NCBI GenBank assembly: GCA_032871835.1
Contig: CM065303.1
Coordinates: 20,896,001 to 20,960,000 of the forward strand
Length of the DNA stretch: 64,000 nt
Reading direction: 5' to 3'
Source: Dipteronia dyeriana
Lineage: Eukaryota; Streptophyta; Magnoliopsida; Sapindales; Sapindaceae
In this document: positions 1-10,267 of the stretch, one piece after another
Numbering within the stretch: position 1 is the first letter of the stretch
Layout of the letters: the number at the start of each line of letters is the position of its first letter
Program-made: the position numbers and the translations under genes
The notes under the pieces: model-generated
Told to the model about the DNA's origin: nothing
Database searches by the model: none
Seen by the model: only the letters and a program-made list of their open reading frames with translations

Positions 1-117
1 TCTAAAGATCACATCACCTGGCCAAATTTTGGAGAGCTAAACCAAGATTATGGTTGTGGTGACCTTCCTTCTGGTGGATCTTGGCCCGGAGGTCCTTCTA
101 GTACCCCAGATGCTTAA
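1..117 (+). CDS. C-terminal end of an unrecognised open frame
   Basis: The first reading frame is open from base 1 to a TAA and encodes about 38 residues rich in Gly, Pro and Ser with two Trp. It could be the last exon of a host gene truncated by the window edge. The next 85 bases are T-rich and could be its 3' untranslated region, ending in a (TA)n tract. I do not recognise the protein, and a chance open frame of this length is possible. Nothing else in the window is on the same transcript. Confidence 0.25.
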   Translation, partial: SKDHITWPNFGELNQDYGCGDLPSGGSWPGGPSSTPDA

Positions 118-202
118 CTCTCTTTCTTTGCTTCTTGTCACCATTGCTTATGTAACTGCTGTTTTGTAATCTCGCCATTTTCAATATAAATAACGTCATT
201 TT

Positions 203-233
203 TGTATATATATATATATATATATATATATAC
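203..233. repeat. (TA)n microsatellite at left edge of the viral locus
   Basis: A run of about 14 TA units. It separates the possible host 3' end on the left from pararetrovirus-derived DNA on the right. A second (TA)n tract lies at the opposite edge of the viral locus at 28.56 kb. Confidence 0.9.
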
Positions 234-362
234 CGTAAGCAGATGATATAAAATAAAATGCACAGAACAAAATATATCAAACTAAGAAACATAGGAAATA
301 GAAGACTTACAACTGCAGTGATAGTCTGACAGCAAAAGTGATAACCAAGATAAGTCACAATC

Positions 363-368
363 TTTATT
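363..368 (-). terminator. candidate viral poly(A) signal AATAAA
   Basis: AATAAA on the minus strand lies about 110 bases downstream of the minus-strand TATA box. This is the spacing expected for the short terminally redundant region of a caulimovirid pregenomic RNA, in which the same site is passed once and used the second time. A 6-base motif alone is weak; the position relative to the TATA box is the support. Confidence 0.4.
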
Positions 369-477
369 AAGATTCAAGAAATTTTTACAAAAGAGAGAAA
401 TGGAGGATTTCAATACTTTCAGAGTAATCTTTTAAAACAAGAAAATTGAACCTGTCTTTCTAAGGGAATAAAACCCA

Positions 478-485
478 TATTTATA
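478..485 (-). promoter_or_regulatory. candidate viral pregenomic-RNA TATA box
   Basis: TATAAATA on the minus strand, followed by a G-run (ATGGG), sits downstream of ORF2 and upstream of AATAAA. Two sets of direct repeats lie just upstream (508-545 and 576-710), as in plant pararetrovirus promoters with duplicated enhancer blocks. Transcription would start near base 450. Confidence 0.5.
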
Positions 486-507
486 GATCAGAGAACAAAC
501 TCTGATA

Positions 508-545
508 AAGTAACCTAACCATGATTAAGTAACCTAACCATGATT
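508..545 (-). repeat. 19-bp tandem duplication in the viral promoter region
   Basis: Two identical, directly adjacent 19-bp units (plus-strand core AAGTAACCTAACCATGATT) lie 23-60 bases upstream of the TATA box. They could be duplicated activator sites, which is inference. Confidence 0.85.
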
Positions 546-575
546 TCTTTTGAAATATACAGATGATTTGTAGAT

Positions 576-710
576 TTGTCCTTTTATGCCGACAGTTTAT
601 TATTCTAGATCAGAAGATGACAAGTCTTAATCCGTGATTGTCAAATTGTCTTTTTATGCCGACAGTTTACTATTCTGGATCAGAAGATGATAAGTCTTAA
701 TCTGTGATTG
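576..710 (-). repeat. 65-bp direct duplication (period 70) upstream of the viral TATA box
   Basis: Units at 576-640 and 646-710 differ at five positions, all transitions. They overlap the 3' end of ORF2 (its stop is at 680-682) and lie 90-230 bases upstream of the TATA box. The arrangement resembles an enhancer duplication. Because all differences are transitions, the duplication is at least moderately old. Confidence 0.85.
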
Positions 711-2007
711 AAGATATTTGTCGTGTAAAAGCATTCTTTCATGTCATCACTATCATAATTGTCTTCTTTATGTTCAACATTATCTTGACTGTCTGATTCT
801 GTATCCGCATGGGACATACTAGTCATTGTCCTCTTCATTTCTTCAGCTATTTTAAGTAATTCATCATGAGTGCTTGCAGCAGCAATTTGAGCTTGGTTTT
901 GAGATTTAGCCATAAGAAACGGAGACTGGTCCGAAGATTTGTTGTAAAATTATAGATTTTTAGAGAACCATTTAGATATTCTTTCTTTGCCATGCTCGGA
1001 ATGATTCATACCACTCCACCATTTATTTTTTGTCTGTCTACCAAAGTATGGAACATGACCATTGTCAATTAGTTTGTCAACAATAGAATACTTTAACATG
1101 AGAATCCATGTTAGGTTGAAATGGACGAAATATAGTAATAAATCGGGGATAAATTCCCAATCATCTGGATTGGTTAATAATGATAGCCATAGACCATAGC
1201 CTTCTTTAACTAATTGAGGAAGAAAATCGATAGTAGGTCCATATTTATCCTACTATTCAAGGAACCAGATTAGAATATGTAGTGAGAAGTTTTTATCAAA
1301 ATAAATAAACCATGACAGAATTACAAGGGTTTTGACCATAATTTTTTTTTGTCCAAGCCTCAATATAGCCCCAATAAGAGAATTCAGAGACATGAAAAAT
1401 CCTCAAAAATCTCCTTGTTTGGTTAGGATTACCACCCCATTTGTCTAGAGTAATAATATTGCAAAATTTAATCTTTCGGAAGATTAATTTTTCCTTGTCG
1501 ATTTTGTCAAAAACATCTGAGATAAAAATAGAGTCTGTGTCAGCCAGAATGAATTCATAAAAAATATGTCTTTTTGATAACTCTTCAGGAATTCTGCCAA
1601 ACAGAGGATTAATAAGATCATCCGTAAGTTTTTTAGGTTCCTTAAAAAAATGATCTAATAATAGAGATGTCTCTAAGGGGAAAAATATGTCAAAGAAGGG
1701 TTTAAGAATATAAGAATATGTCTGGTTATTGATTTTGGGGAGAGTATGTGAGATGGATTGATATCTAGGATTGTTGGTTTATCTTGTTTTTTAGAATGTG
1801 GGCTAATACGTGCGGAAGTGATGGTCTTGAATGAGCTGCTATCTGTCTTTGAGGGAGAAAAGATGTTGGAAATTTGCAGTTGATTTTGTGAATCTTGTCG
1901 AGATGATAATCCAGTGAATTGTTGAGATTGATGATGAATAGGCTGAGATATCAAAGATAAGGCATATTTGTCTTTGTGACTTCGTTTTGGAGTATTATGA
2001 GATAAGT
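680..2007 (-). pseudogene. caulimovirid ORF2, main part, degenerate
   Basis: Minus-strand frames read in order: a Ser/Gln-rich stretch (1954-1690), a conserved block including RHIFYEFILADTDS followed by WGGNPNQ and SYWGYIEAWTK (about 1600-1350), a Trp-rich segment (about 1300-960), and a C-terminal tail with KSQNQAQIAAAS (913 to the stop at 680-682). The YEF-LVDTDS and EAW blocks are what I recall of the ORF2 product in florendovirus-like endogenous viruses of plants; its function is unknown. Frame changes occur near 1690 and around 1320-920, and there are in-frame stops. The N-terminus lies on the far side of the solo LTR (3602-3688). Confidence 0.65.
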
Positions 2008-3601
2008 TGAAACAAATATTATGGTGTGTAATATATTAATCTGGAAGGGGTGAATAGATTTTAAACAAATTTATCAAATTTTTGTTAAAGGTCAATATTA
2101 CAAAAATGCCCCTATCTAGTTACAAAAATACCACAAGTGTAATAAGTGCGGAAATATAAACGACACTTGAGATATATGTGAAAACCCTATAAATGGGAAA
2201 AACCACAGGCTGATGAGTGCGACACACTAGAACCTCGAAACCACTAATGGTAAGGAATTACAACCTAATCCCGGTTTAATCCACCACCACTACCTAATCC
2301 CGGTATAAGTGAACCTAGTTTATCTTGCTTGTGCTTTAAGCTACCTACTCCCGGAAGCAACACAAGTCTTACTTCTCGATGAAGAGATAAAGTGTCCTAA
2401 GTGAATATTTGACGATATTCAATGAACAAACAAGGCTAGGAAACCCTATATGCTTATCTATGATAATGAGATGACAATTAATGCAATCCTAGATATCAAG
2501 TGCTAAATGATATGTTCAAATAGCTTAGCTAAACATAAATCAATCAATCCTATGAAGCTATCACAATACAACACTCAATCATGTCATCACAACAGTCTCT
2601 AATTTGTATCTAGAAATATTCTAAGAGAATACAATTAATTAAAGAGATGGTTTAGCAAGCAAAAACATTTAACTTGTAAGAAGATAATGAAGAGCTTACC
2701 AAACAAGATGTGATGAAGCAACCCTATCCATAGATGCACTCTAGATGAACTTAGATGATGCAAGATGAAGTTATGATGCATGTGGGAATGCTTTGAGTGA
2801 GTGAAAATGAGTTCTTGGATGTGTTTTTCCTTTGAAATGTGTTCTAAGGAAAACATATGATATTTTGAACTCTTACACGACCTTAAGACAATAAGATGTA
2901 TATATATGAGATCCAAACAAAGTGATGTTGTTTTGGAAAAAATGTTCCAACTTCTTCATTGTGCGCTGGTGAGGTGCGCTGGTCGAGTAGCGCACCACCA
3001 GCGCACTGCCTAAAAATTTCAATAGGCGCTGGTCGAGTGGCGCACGTCAGTGGCACAACACAAGCGTAAAACCACTAGAATGTCTGCGTTGGTAGGGCTG
3101 CGCTAGTCTAGTAGCGCACCACCAGCGCACGCCCACCTTTTGCATCTTTGCACGGGTGCAGCAGCGTACCTCAGTGGCGCATAACTAGCGACAATCCACT
3201 ATGAATGTTGTGCTAGTGAGGTGCACTGGTCGAGTAGTGCACCACCAACGCAAATCCTACTACAACACTCAAACAACCATACAAGCAACAAGTATAAGAG
3301 TGATGAAAATGCATCCTATTTTAATGCCTAGCATGACATAAAACTTTCTTAGCAAGATGCAAATAGGTCAACAAGAGTCATTTAACCTAAAATGCACATA
3401 AGAAAACACTCAACATATAAGATCAAGAGTTATGCAAGAATATGTGAATGTGTGCAACTATCTCTTCAAAGTAAGTAAGCACAAGAATTTTACCTTTGGT
3501 GCTTCTCCTCTTGAGGTCTTGAGAGCCTAATCTACCCTTACATAAATCCCAACAATGTGGTTGTTCACGAAATAAGCCAATCAACAAATGAGGACTTTTC
3601 A
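2008..3601 (-). mobile_element. Sirevirus solo LTR (A)
   Basis: This 1594-bp block is a complete LTR of the same family as elements B-E. On the minus strand it runs from TGAAAAGTCCTC to ATTTGTTTCA, with no internal region, primer site or polypurine tract beside it. Flanking 5-mers are TAAGT (left) and TAATT (right), a target duplication with one mismatch. It therefore looks like a solo LTR left by LTR-LTR recombination. It contains GC-rich foldback repeats (about 2960-3250) and a short (TA)n near 2900. It interrupts EPRV ORF2 after about 28 codons; removing it and one target copy keeps the viral frame open. Confidence 0.9.
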
Positions 3602-3688
3602 TAATTCATAATTGATTGTTGTTTTTTGGTCTGGTGATAGTGATGGCATAATATTTCGGCCACCTCTTCCTCCTCTGCTGCTATTCAT
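3602..3688 (-). pseudogene. caulimovirid ORF2, N-terminus
   Basis: An ATG whose first two bases overlap the RNase H reading frame opens about 28 codons beginning MNSSRGGRGG, then runs into solo LTR A. The ORF1 stop and ORF2 start share ATGA (3685-3688). This tight coupling is typical of caulimovirid ORFs translated from one RNA and supports this ATG as the true ORF2 start. Confidence 0.65.
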
Positions 3689-4079
3689 GGGTTTTTTCCC
3701 TGTAAAAATTCCATGGTCAAAAAATTTGGAAGGCTACTGTTAGTTCGTTTAATGTATTCAATATCAAAATCAAAAGCAGATAATAAGGCTTGCCATCTAG
3801 CAAGAAATATTTTTAACATCTTTTTTCAAAATGAATTTGGCATATTGGCAATCTACTTTTAAAATGAATTTTTGGTTGATAAGATCATCTTGTAATTTTT
3901 GTATAGTCAGAACTATAGTCAAAATCTCTTGTTAGACAGTAGAATATTTTTGTTGGGTAACGTTCCATGAACCCGAAACATATCTGACTGAGCATTCTTT
4001 GTCATTAATTATTTGTTTTAGGATACCTCCGCACCCTAACTAAGAGGCGTCAGTTTCAACAATTTTTGGGGCACTGGAT
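3685..4079 (-). pseudogene. caulimovirid ORF1: RNase H domain
   Basis: The end of the viral polyprotein. The best-preserved part is the C-terminus: RWQALLSAFDFDIEYIK (via a frame change near 3810), then SLPNFLTMEFLQGKNP and TGA. This is the conserved end of caulimovirid RNase H. Upstream, the segment that should carry the catalytic Asp of the domain is broken by several stops and frame changes, so the enzyme is dead. It would have removed the RNA template strand during reverse transcription. Confidence 0.75.
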
Positions 4080-5022
4080 GACAAATAAACACACAAGGAA
4101 GTTTTTTAACATGCTGCTTTACTTATTGGACAGTAGAAGTATGTTCTTCTGTCCAAGGTAAAGGATTTGTTTTTAATCTTTGAAAAAGAGGTTTGTAAAT
4201 AAGTCTCAATTCTTTGTAAAAGTTGGAAATATAGTTTAAACATCCAAAAAACTTTGTAATTGTTTTTTGTCTTTTATTTCATTAAAAAATTTGTCAGCAA
4301 ATTCAAGGCTTATTAGTATGGGAATGATAGTACCTCTCTTTATGTTATGTCCTAGGAATCTTATATGTGTTTGAAATTAATGAATTTTTGGGGCAGAAAT
4401 AACTAAACCATGGAATTTTATATTCTTAAGAAAAATTTCGAGATGTTTCCAATGCTGATAAATATTATTAGAGAATATCAAAATATCATCAATATAAACT
4501 ATTGAAAATTATGTAAAAGGATTAAAAATTTCATTCATGATACATTTAAATTCACTAGGAACATTTTTCAGGCCAAAGGGCATAACGTTCCATTCATATT
4601 GTCCAAATGGTACTGTAAATGTTGTTTTATAGCGGTCTTTTTCAACAATTTGGATTTGTCAAAAACCAGATTTCATAACAAATGTGGAAAACACAATAGA
4701 ATTATAGAGTCTTTTTAATAAGTCTGATTTGTTAGGAATTGGATATCTTATCCATTGGAGTGAATCATTCAATGATTTATAATTAAACACAAGTCTAGGA
4801 ACTCCTCTTTCTATTTCAGCATTCTTTTGAATATAAAAGGCAGGACAACTCCAAGGTGACTTAGAGGGCCTGATGAGTTGTTTTTGTAAGAAGTCTTGGA
4901 TTTATTTTTTGCAATATTCAACCATTTAAGCTGTCATTTGGATAGGTCTAGCTTTAGTAGGAATTCCTTTTTCATTGAAATCTTTGTTATAAGGGAGGGT
5001 GACAATATGATTTTTTTCTATT
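4080..5022 (-). pseudogene. caulimovirid ORF1: reverse transcriptase domain
   Basis: RT motifs appear in order on the minus strand: KARPIQM, IRPSKSPWSCPAFYI, RLVFNYKSLND, IRYPIPNK, then DRYKTTFTVPFGQYEWNVMP, and the catalytic box YIDD at 4485-4496 inside VYIDDILIFS. RFLGHNIKRGTI follows. These are Caulimoviridae-type rather than Ty3 or Ty1 sequences. In-frame stops occur, for example one in place of the Trp expected before QIQI and one near the end of the YIDD block. The YIDD aspartates are still encoded. Confidence 0.85.
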
Positions 5023-5468
5023 CTAAAAGGCATTAGGAATTGAAGAACATACTTCTTTTTCTATTTTGGTTTTGAAATTGCTAATCTTGTTTTGGAGGCT
5101 AGGATCCTCAAGTTGTTTTTCTTTTCTTTTAAAAGCTAAGTCTTCTTTAAGGAAAGAAAGTTGGGTTTGTTTTTTATTGAGATTGGCAATACAATTTTCT
5201 AGGCTAACATGGTTATCTTTATGAATACATTCTTTTTTAAAAATATTCAAATCTTTTACAAAGACACGGAAAATGAAAGAGAAAAGAATTTCCTTTCCTA
5301 GATAGGGTTTTTACCATAAGAAAGTCATTTGTGTAACATATCCCATTCATTACAAACTCTAGCATTAGTGAGTTTATATTGTATTTCTAATTTTTTGCTT
5401 GTTTGCTCCATGTAGAGTTTCAGTGGTCAATACAAGATATTTTGTAAGTACAACGGCTTCCTTTATAC
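5023..5468 (-). pseudogene. caulimovirid ORF1: protease tail and protease-RT linker
   Basis: Bases 5468-5251 continue the aspartic protease interrupted by element B (first residues after the junction KEAVVLTKYL), with stops and frame slips. Bases 5250-5023 hold an open 75-codon Lys/Glu-rich linker ending in EVCSSIPNAF, which in this virus group leads directly into the RT domain. The target duplication TATAC is at 5464-5468. Confidence 0.7.
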
Positions 5469-6371
5469 TGAAACAAATATTATGGTGTGTATAATATAAA
5501 TCTAGAGGGGGGGGGGGGGGGGGGGTGAATAGATTTTAAACAATTTAACCAAATTTTTGTTAAAGGTCAAGTAGTCGAAAATGCCCCTAGCTAGTTACAA
5601 AAATATCACAAGTGTGACAAGTGCGGAATTAATAAAGACACTTAAGATTTACGTGGAAACCCTCCAAATGGGAAAAACCACAGGCTAATATATACGCCAC
5701 ACTCAAACCTCGAATCCACTAATGGTAAAGGAATTACAACCTAATCTCGGTTTAAATCCACCACCACTACCTAATCCCGATATAAGTGAACCTAGTCCAT
5801 CTTGCTTGCGATTTAAGCTACCTACTCCCGGAAGCAGCACAATTCTTACTTCTCAATGAAGAGATAAAATGTCCTATGTGAATATATGATGATATTCAAA
5901 CAACAAACAAGGCTAGGAAACCTTATATGCTTATCTAGGATAATGAGATGACAATTAATGCAATCCTAGATATCATGAGTTAAATGACATGATCAAAAAG
6001 CTTAGCAAAACATAGATCAAACAATCCTATGAAGCTATCACAATACAACACTCAATCATGTCATCACAACAATCTCTAATTTGTATCTAGAATGTGTTCT
6101 AAGAGCATACAAATAATTAAAGAGAAGGCTTAGCAAGCAAAACACTTAACTTGTAAGAAGATAGTGAAAAACTTACCAAACAAGATGTGATGAAGCAAAA
6201 CTATCCATAGATGCACTCTAAATGGCTTTAGATGATGCAAGATGAAGTTTTTATGGACATGGGAATGCTTTGAGTGTTTAAAGGTGATTTCTTGGGAGTT
6301 TTTCCTTTGAAATGTGTTCTAAGGAAAAGATATGATGTTCTGAACTCTATTTCGACTTGAACACAAAGAGT

Positions 6372-6435
<64 letters not shown>

Positions 6436-7148
6436 TCAACCAAAGTGAGGTTGTTTTGAAAAAAACGTTCCAGCTTCCTCTATGTGCGCTGGTGACGTGC
6501 GCTGGTCGAGTAGCGCACCACCAGCGAAAATCCTAATTTTTTAATAGACACTGGACTAGTGGTGCATCTCAGTGGCGCATCACATGCGACAATCCACTGG
6601 AATGTTGCGCTTGTGAGGCTGCGCTAGTCAGGTAGCGTACCACCAGCGCAGTGCCCACTTTTTTAACTTTACGCGGGTGCAGTGGCACAGCTCAGTGACG
6701 CATGACAAGCGGCTATCCACTGGAATGTTGCGCTGGTGTGGCTGCGCCAATCGAGTAGCACACCACCAGCGCAATGCCCTCTTTTTCAACACTCAAACAT
6801 ATATTTTCAACACTCAAACATATATTTTCAACAAGTCCAAGAGTGATGAAGATGCATCCTATACTAGTGCCTAACATGACATAAAACTTCAATTACAAGA
6901 TGCAAATAAATCAACAATAGTCATATAAACCAAAATGCACACAAGTAAACACACAACATATATGAATTAAGAGTTATGCATGAATTTGTGAGTGTGTGCA
7001 CCTATCTCTTCAAAGCAAGTAAGCACAAGAATTTTACATTTGGTGCTTCTCCTCTTGACGTCTAGAGAGCCTAAGCTACCCTTTAAATAATACCCCAAAA
7101 TTGTGATTTGTTCACGAAATAAGCCAATCAATAAATGAGGACTTTATA
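5469..7148 (-). repeat. element B, 3' LTR
   Basis: A 1680-bp LTR. Its outer end is regular (TG...CA rule), but the inner end at 7148 reads TA where the 5' LTR has TG, a single transition. It contains about 23 G at 5508-5525, a (TA)n of about 60 bp at 6371-6432 where the 5' LTR has under 20, and GC-rich foldback repeats at 6480-6780. The two LTRs differ by scattered substitutions, so the insertion is not recent. Confidence 0.92.
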
Positions 7149-8118
7149 ATCTCCCCCTTTGGCTATTTCGTGACAAAACCACCACTCACATTGATCCTCA
7201 CAAAACAAAATAAAACACCGGGAAGATATTCTACATTACAAAGAGATATACATTAAAAAATAACTTCAAATCTTCAATCTCTTGTAGAATCATCAACCCT
7301 ACACACAAAACAAACAACAAGTACACTTTCCAAACCAAGTGCATGTGGATGATCAAGTGGATAGAAAACAAAAGCATTTGCATATAAGAATATGAGTAAT
7401 ACACCTCATCATGCAATGCTCCCCCTCAAAGGGTTACTCCCCCTAAATGTAATCTCCCCAAAAAAAAGTACTATCCCCTTAGAGCCAACACATGCTACCA
7501 CATGCTACTCCCCTAACACAACAATGCTAGGCCAATGCTACTCCCCCTTTTTGTCATGAAATAGGAAAAGGAGAAGTCCTCAACCGGGTCACTCAAGGTA
7601 AAGAAATAAAGGAGCATACAAGATTGTTGCATAATTATATAAACCACATTTATGCAACTCAATTAATAGGAGAGAAAAAAGGAGATTTATTTGAAGAAAA
7701 TGTGTGAATCAAAAATGTTTTGCATACAAGACATATTGCATTCAATTCCAAAAACAATGGTATTTGGCAAAGCAAATGACAAAGGTTTCCAATAGAATTC
7801 AAACCAATTTCACCATTTGTCATGTGAAAGCAAGGATATAGAGTTTTTATAGATATCAAATTTTAATAGCACTATATCCAACTTTATAAGCGAAACATGG
7901 CATGAGCAACTTTGCACCCTATTTTATTTTTTCGGGTTGGAAACCCATATGATAGTAGCCATGTTCAACTAATAAAGAAAAAGAGACATTGATGAAACAT
8001 TTTAGTCTCACTAGCTTTTTTCACACAATATTTTGCATTCAACAATTGCAATCATCAATTCATGCTTTATCATACTTCATTAGCATGTCAATAAAGAATC
8101 ATCATGTCATGGAGATAA
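7149..8118 (-). other. element B, 3' noncoding region with polypurine-tract cluster
   Basis: AT-rich noncoding DNA between the truncated RT and the 3' LTR. The tract adjoining the LTR reads (minus) AAAGGGGGAGAT. Further purine tracts of the AGGGGGAG type occur at about 7420-7465 and 7535-7550. Multiple polypurine tracts here are a known Sirevirus trait. No coding potential seen. Confidence 0.75.
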
Positions 8119-8853
8119 TTATAGGTCATTCAATATGTATAGCTCATCTTTATCTTTCTTGATAAATAAAGTCTTGTCAACACTACCCCTAGTGTAGCCA
8201 TTGTCTATAAGAAATTGAGTGAGATGCTCATACCAACCCCTTGGTGATTGTTTCAACCCATATAAAGCTTTCTTGAGATGATAGACATGCTTAGGGTGGT
8301 GAGGATCCACAAACCCTTTGGGTTGCTCAACAAACGCTTCCTCTTACAAGAAACCATTGAAGAAGGCACTCTTAACATCCATTTGATATAATTTGAACTT
8401 GTGCAAATAAGAGATGGATAAAAGAAGCCTAATAGACTCAATCCTAGCAACGGGAGCAAATGTCTCCTCTAAGTCAATACCCTCAATTTGAGAGTACCCT
8501 TGTGCTACAAGCCTAGCCTTGTTTCGCATAATGTTGCCATCCTCATCGGATTTGTTCCTATATACCCACTTGGTGCCTATCACATTGGTGTTCTTGGGCC
8601 TAGAAACTAGAACCCAAACCTCATTCCTTTCAAGTTGGTTAAGCTCTTCTTGCATAGCAAGAACCCAAAATTCATCCTTTAAGGCTTCATCAACCTTCTT
8701 GGGTTTTATTTGAGAGGTGTAGCAGGTGTAGCAAGTGTAGCTAATTAGATTAGCCATTTGACGCCTAGTTCTAACACCCTCACTAACCTCCCCAATGATA
8801 TCATCCTTGTCATGGAGTTTCCTAACCCATGAAGCAGGTTCTTTTAAGTCCAA
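8119..8853 (-). pseudogene. element B, reverse transcriptase, 3' truncated
   Basis: N-terminal part of a copia RT (RVT_2 type). It reads from the segment with [18 protein letters not shown] and [18 protein letters not shown] through [44 protein letters not shown], and (second frame) [20 protein letters not shown] to [13 protein letters not shown]. At about 8140 the coding sequence jumps to 3' noncoding sequence that element C carries after pol. The catalytic YVDD and all of RNase H are deleted, about 1.1-1.2 kb compared with C. A stop follows PFSTFNGFL-like codons at 8344. Confidence 0.85.
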
Positions 8854-9018
8854 GTGAGGAATCCTATCAATAGGATGTGTTATGTCATCACCAAGATTAG
8901 TCTTTTCAACATTAGAAATATCAATAACCTTCTCTAAAAAGGAGTCATCAACTAGATCTACCTTCTCCTCATGGTCATTAGATTTAAGCCTAGTATCATC
9001 AATGACAACATTAGATCA

Positions 9019-9888
9019 TTACATTAAGGTCCTAGTTTTTAGATTGAAAACTCTATAGGCTCTACTATTCAAGGCATAGCCAATGAAGATATCCTCATCA
9101 CTCTTAGCATCAAATTTGCCTAGTTGATCATGGTCATTCAAAATGTAGCATTTACTTCCAAAGGTGTGGAAATAGCTAACATTTGGCTTTCTACCTTTCC
9201 ATAACTCGTAGGAGGTTTGCCTAGTATGGGGCTTTAGAAAGACTCTATTTCCCATGTAGCATGCCGTATTGACGGCTTCGGCCCAAAGATTCCTTGGGAC
9301 ATTGTTGCTTAGCAATATCACACGGGCCATTTCTTGAAGAACCCTATTTTTCCTCTCAACAACTCCATTTTGTTGAGGTGTCCTAAGAGCCGAAAACTCA
9401 TGAGAGATGCCTAGACTATTGCAATAGTTTTCAAAATGAGCATTCTCAAATTCCTTCCCATGGTCACTCCTAATCCTTTTAATGCTTTTAATCTTGGAGT
9501 TCATTTCATTTTGAATTTTGGAACAGAGCATTTTAAACTTGTCAAAGGTTTCAGATTTTTCTCCAAGAAAATAAGTCCAAGTGTACCTAGAGAAGTCATC
9601 TACACATACAAAAATGTATCTCTTTCCACCTAAACTCTCGGTTTGCATAGGACCCATAAGATCCATGTGGAGAAGCTCTAGAGGTTCCTTGGTGGATAAA
9701 TACTTGCCCTTTTTATGCATACTTTTGGTTTGCTTCCCTTGTTGGCAAGCTCCACAAACACCATTTACCTTTTTCCCAAGCTTGGGAAGGCCTCGCACAA
9801 CATTGAACTTATCTAAGATTTGTAAATACCTATAGTTCATGTGACCAAGTCTTTCGTGCCACAACTCAATTTGTTCATCCTTGGACAC
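9019..9888 (-). CDS. element B, integrase domain (open, 289 codons)
   Basis: The best-preserved coding block of the window. Zinc-binding residues His11, His16, Cys45 and Cys48 are followed by the catalytic triad Asp76 (in HMDLMGPM), Asp142 (SDHGKEFE) and Glu178 (NGVVERKN), with 35 residues between the second Asp and Glu, the canonical DD35E. The tail KGRKPNVSYFHTFGSKCYIL is the usual copia sequence downstream of the core. The frame ends in a stop after about 289 codons and the rest of pol is broken, so it could only act as an isolated fragment. Integrase joins the cDNA to host DNA. Confidence 0.88.
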   Translation of the reverse strand: MSKDEQIELWHERLGHMNYRYLQILDKFNVVRGLPKLGKKVNGVCGACQQGKQTKSMHKKGKYLSTKEPLELLHMDLMGPMQTESLGGKRYIFVCVDDFSRYTWTYFLGEKSETFDKFKMLCSKIQNEMNSKIKSIKRIRSDHGKEFENAHFENYCNSLGISHEFSALRTPQQNGVVERKNRVLQEMARVILLSNNVPRNLWAEAVNTACYMGNRVFLKPHTRQTSYELWKGRKPNVSYFHTFGSKCYILNDHDQLGKFDAKSDEDIFIGYALNSRAYRVFNLKTRTLM

Positions 9889-9916
9889 ATTGCAAGAGAC
9901 ACCTCTAGCCTCAAGA

Positions 9917-10261
9917 CTAGCAATTGTCGCTAGATCTCATACCTTTTAAAAAGGTTTGTCCATTTGGCAATAGGATAGAACAATCATCTTTCCTAAACAA
10001 GACGGAAAGTCCTTCATCACTAAGATGTGAAATGCTTATCAAATTAGCTTTTAAACTATCAACATACAAAGCATTGGACAAAGAGGGTAATCCTGGAATG
10101 GAAATGGTTCCCTTTCCTTTAATCTTCTTTTTGGATCCATCACCAAAGGTGACATTTCCTCCCTCCTCCGTCATAAGAGTCTCAAAGAAACTCTTATTTC
10201 CAGTCATGTGCCTAGAGCACCCACTATCCAAATACCAAAAATCACAAGAATGAGCTTTCAA
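9917..10261 (-). pseudogene. element B, protease domain
   Basis: The frame opens with FWYLDSGCSRHMTGN, the copia aspartic protease active site (DSG), followed by NVTFGDGSKKKIKGKGTI and a run typical of the protease to pre-integrase segment. It ends at a stop just before the integrase. In the intact family this region is continuous with gag upstream and integrase downstream. Confidence 0.8.
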
Positions 10262-10267
10262 GGCAAT

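Noticed and set aside
203..233. Frames reading Tyr-Ile repeats across this and other (TA)n tracts
   Set aside because: They are translations of microsatellites, not proteins.
340..356. A second viral primer site near the left edge
   Set aside because: The minus strand has CTTGGTTATCAC, which resembles the primer site only in its first bases.
9436..10253. Plus-strand frames opposite protease and integrase of element B
   Set aside because: Shadows of the minus-strand pol; the same shadows recur opposite C and E.
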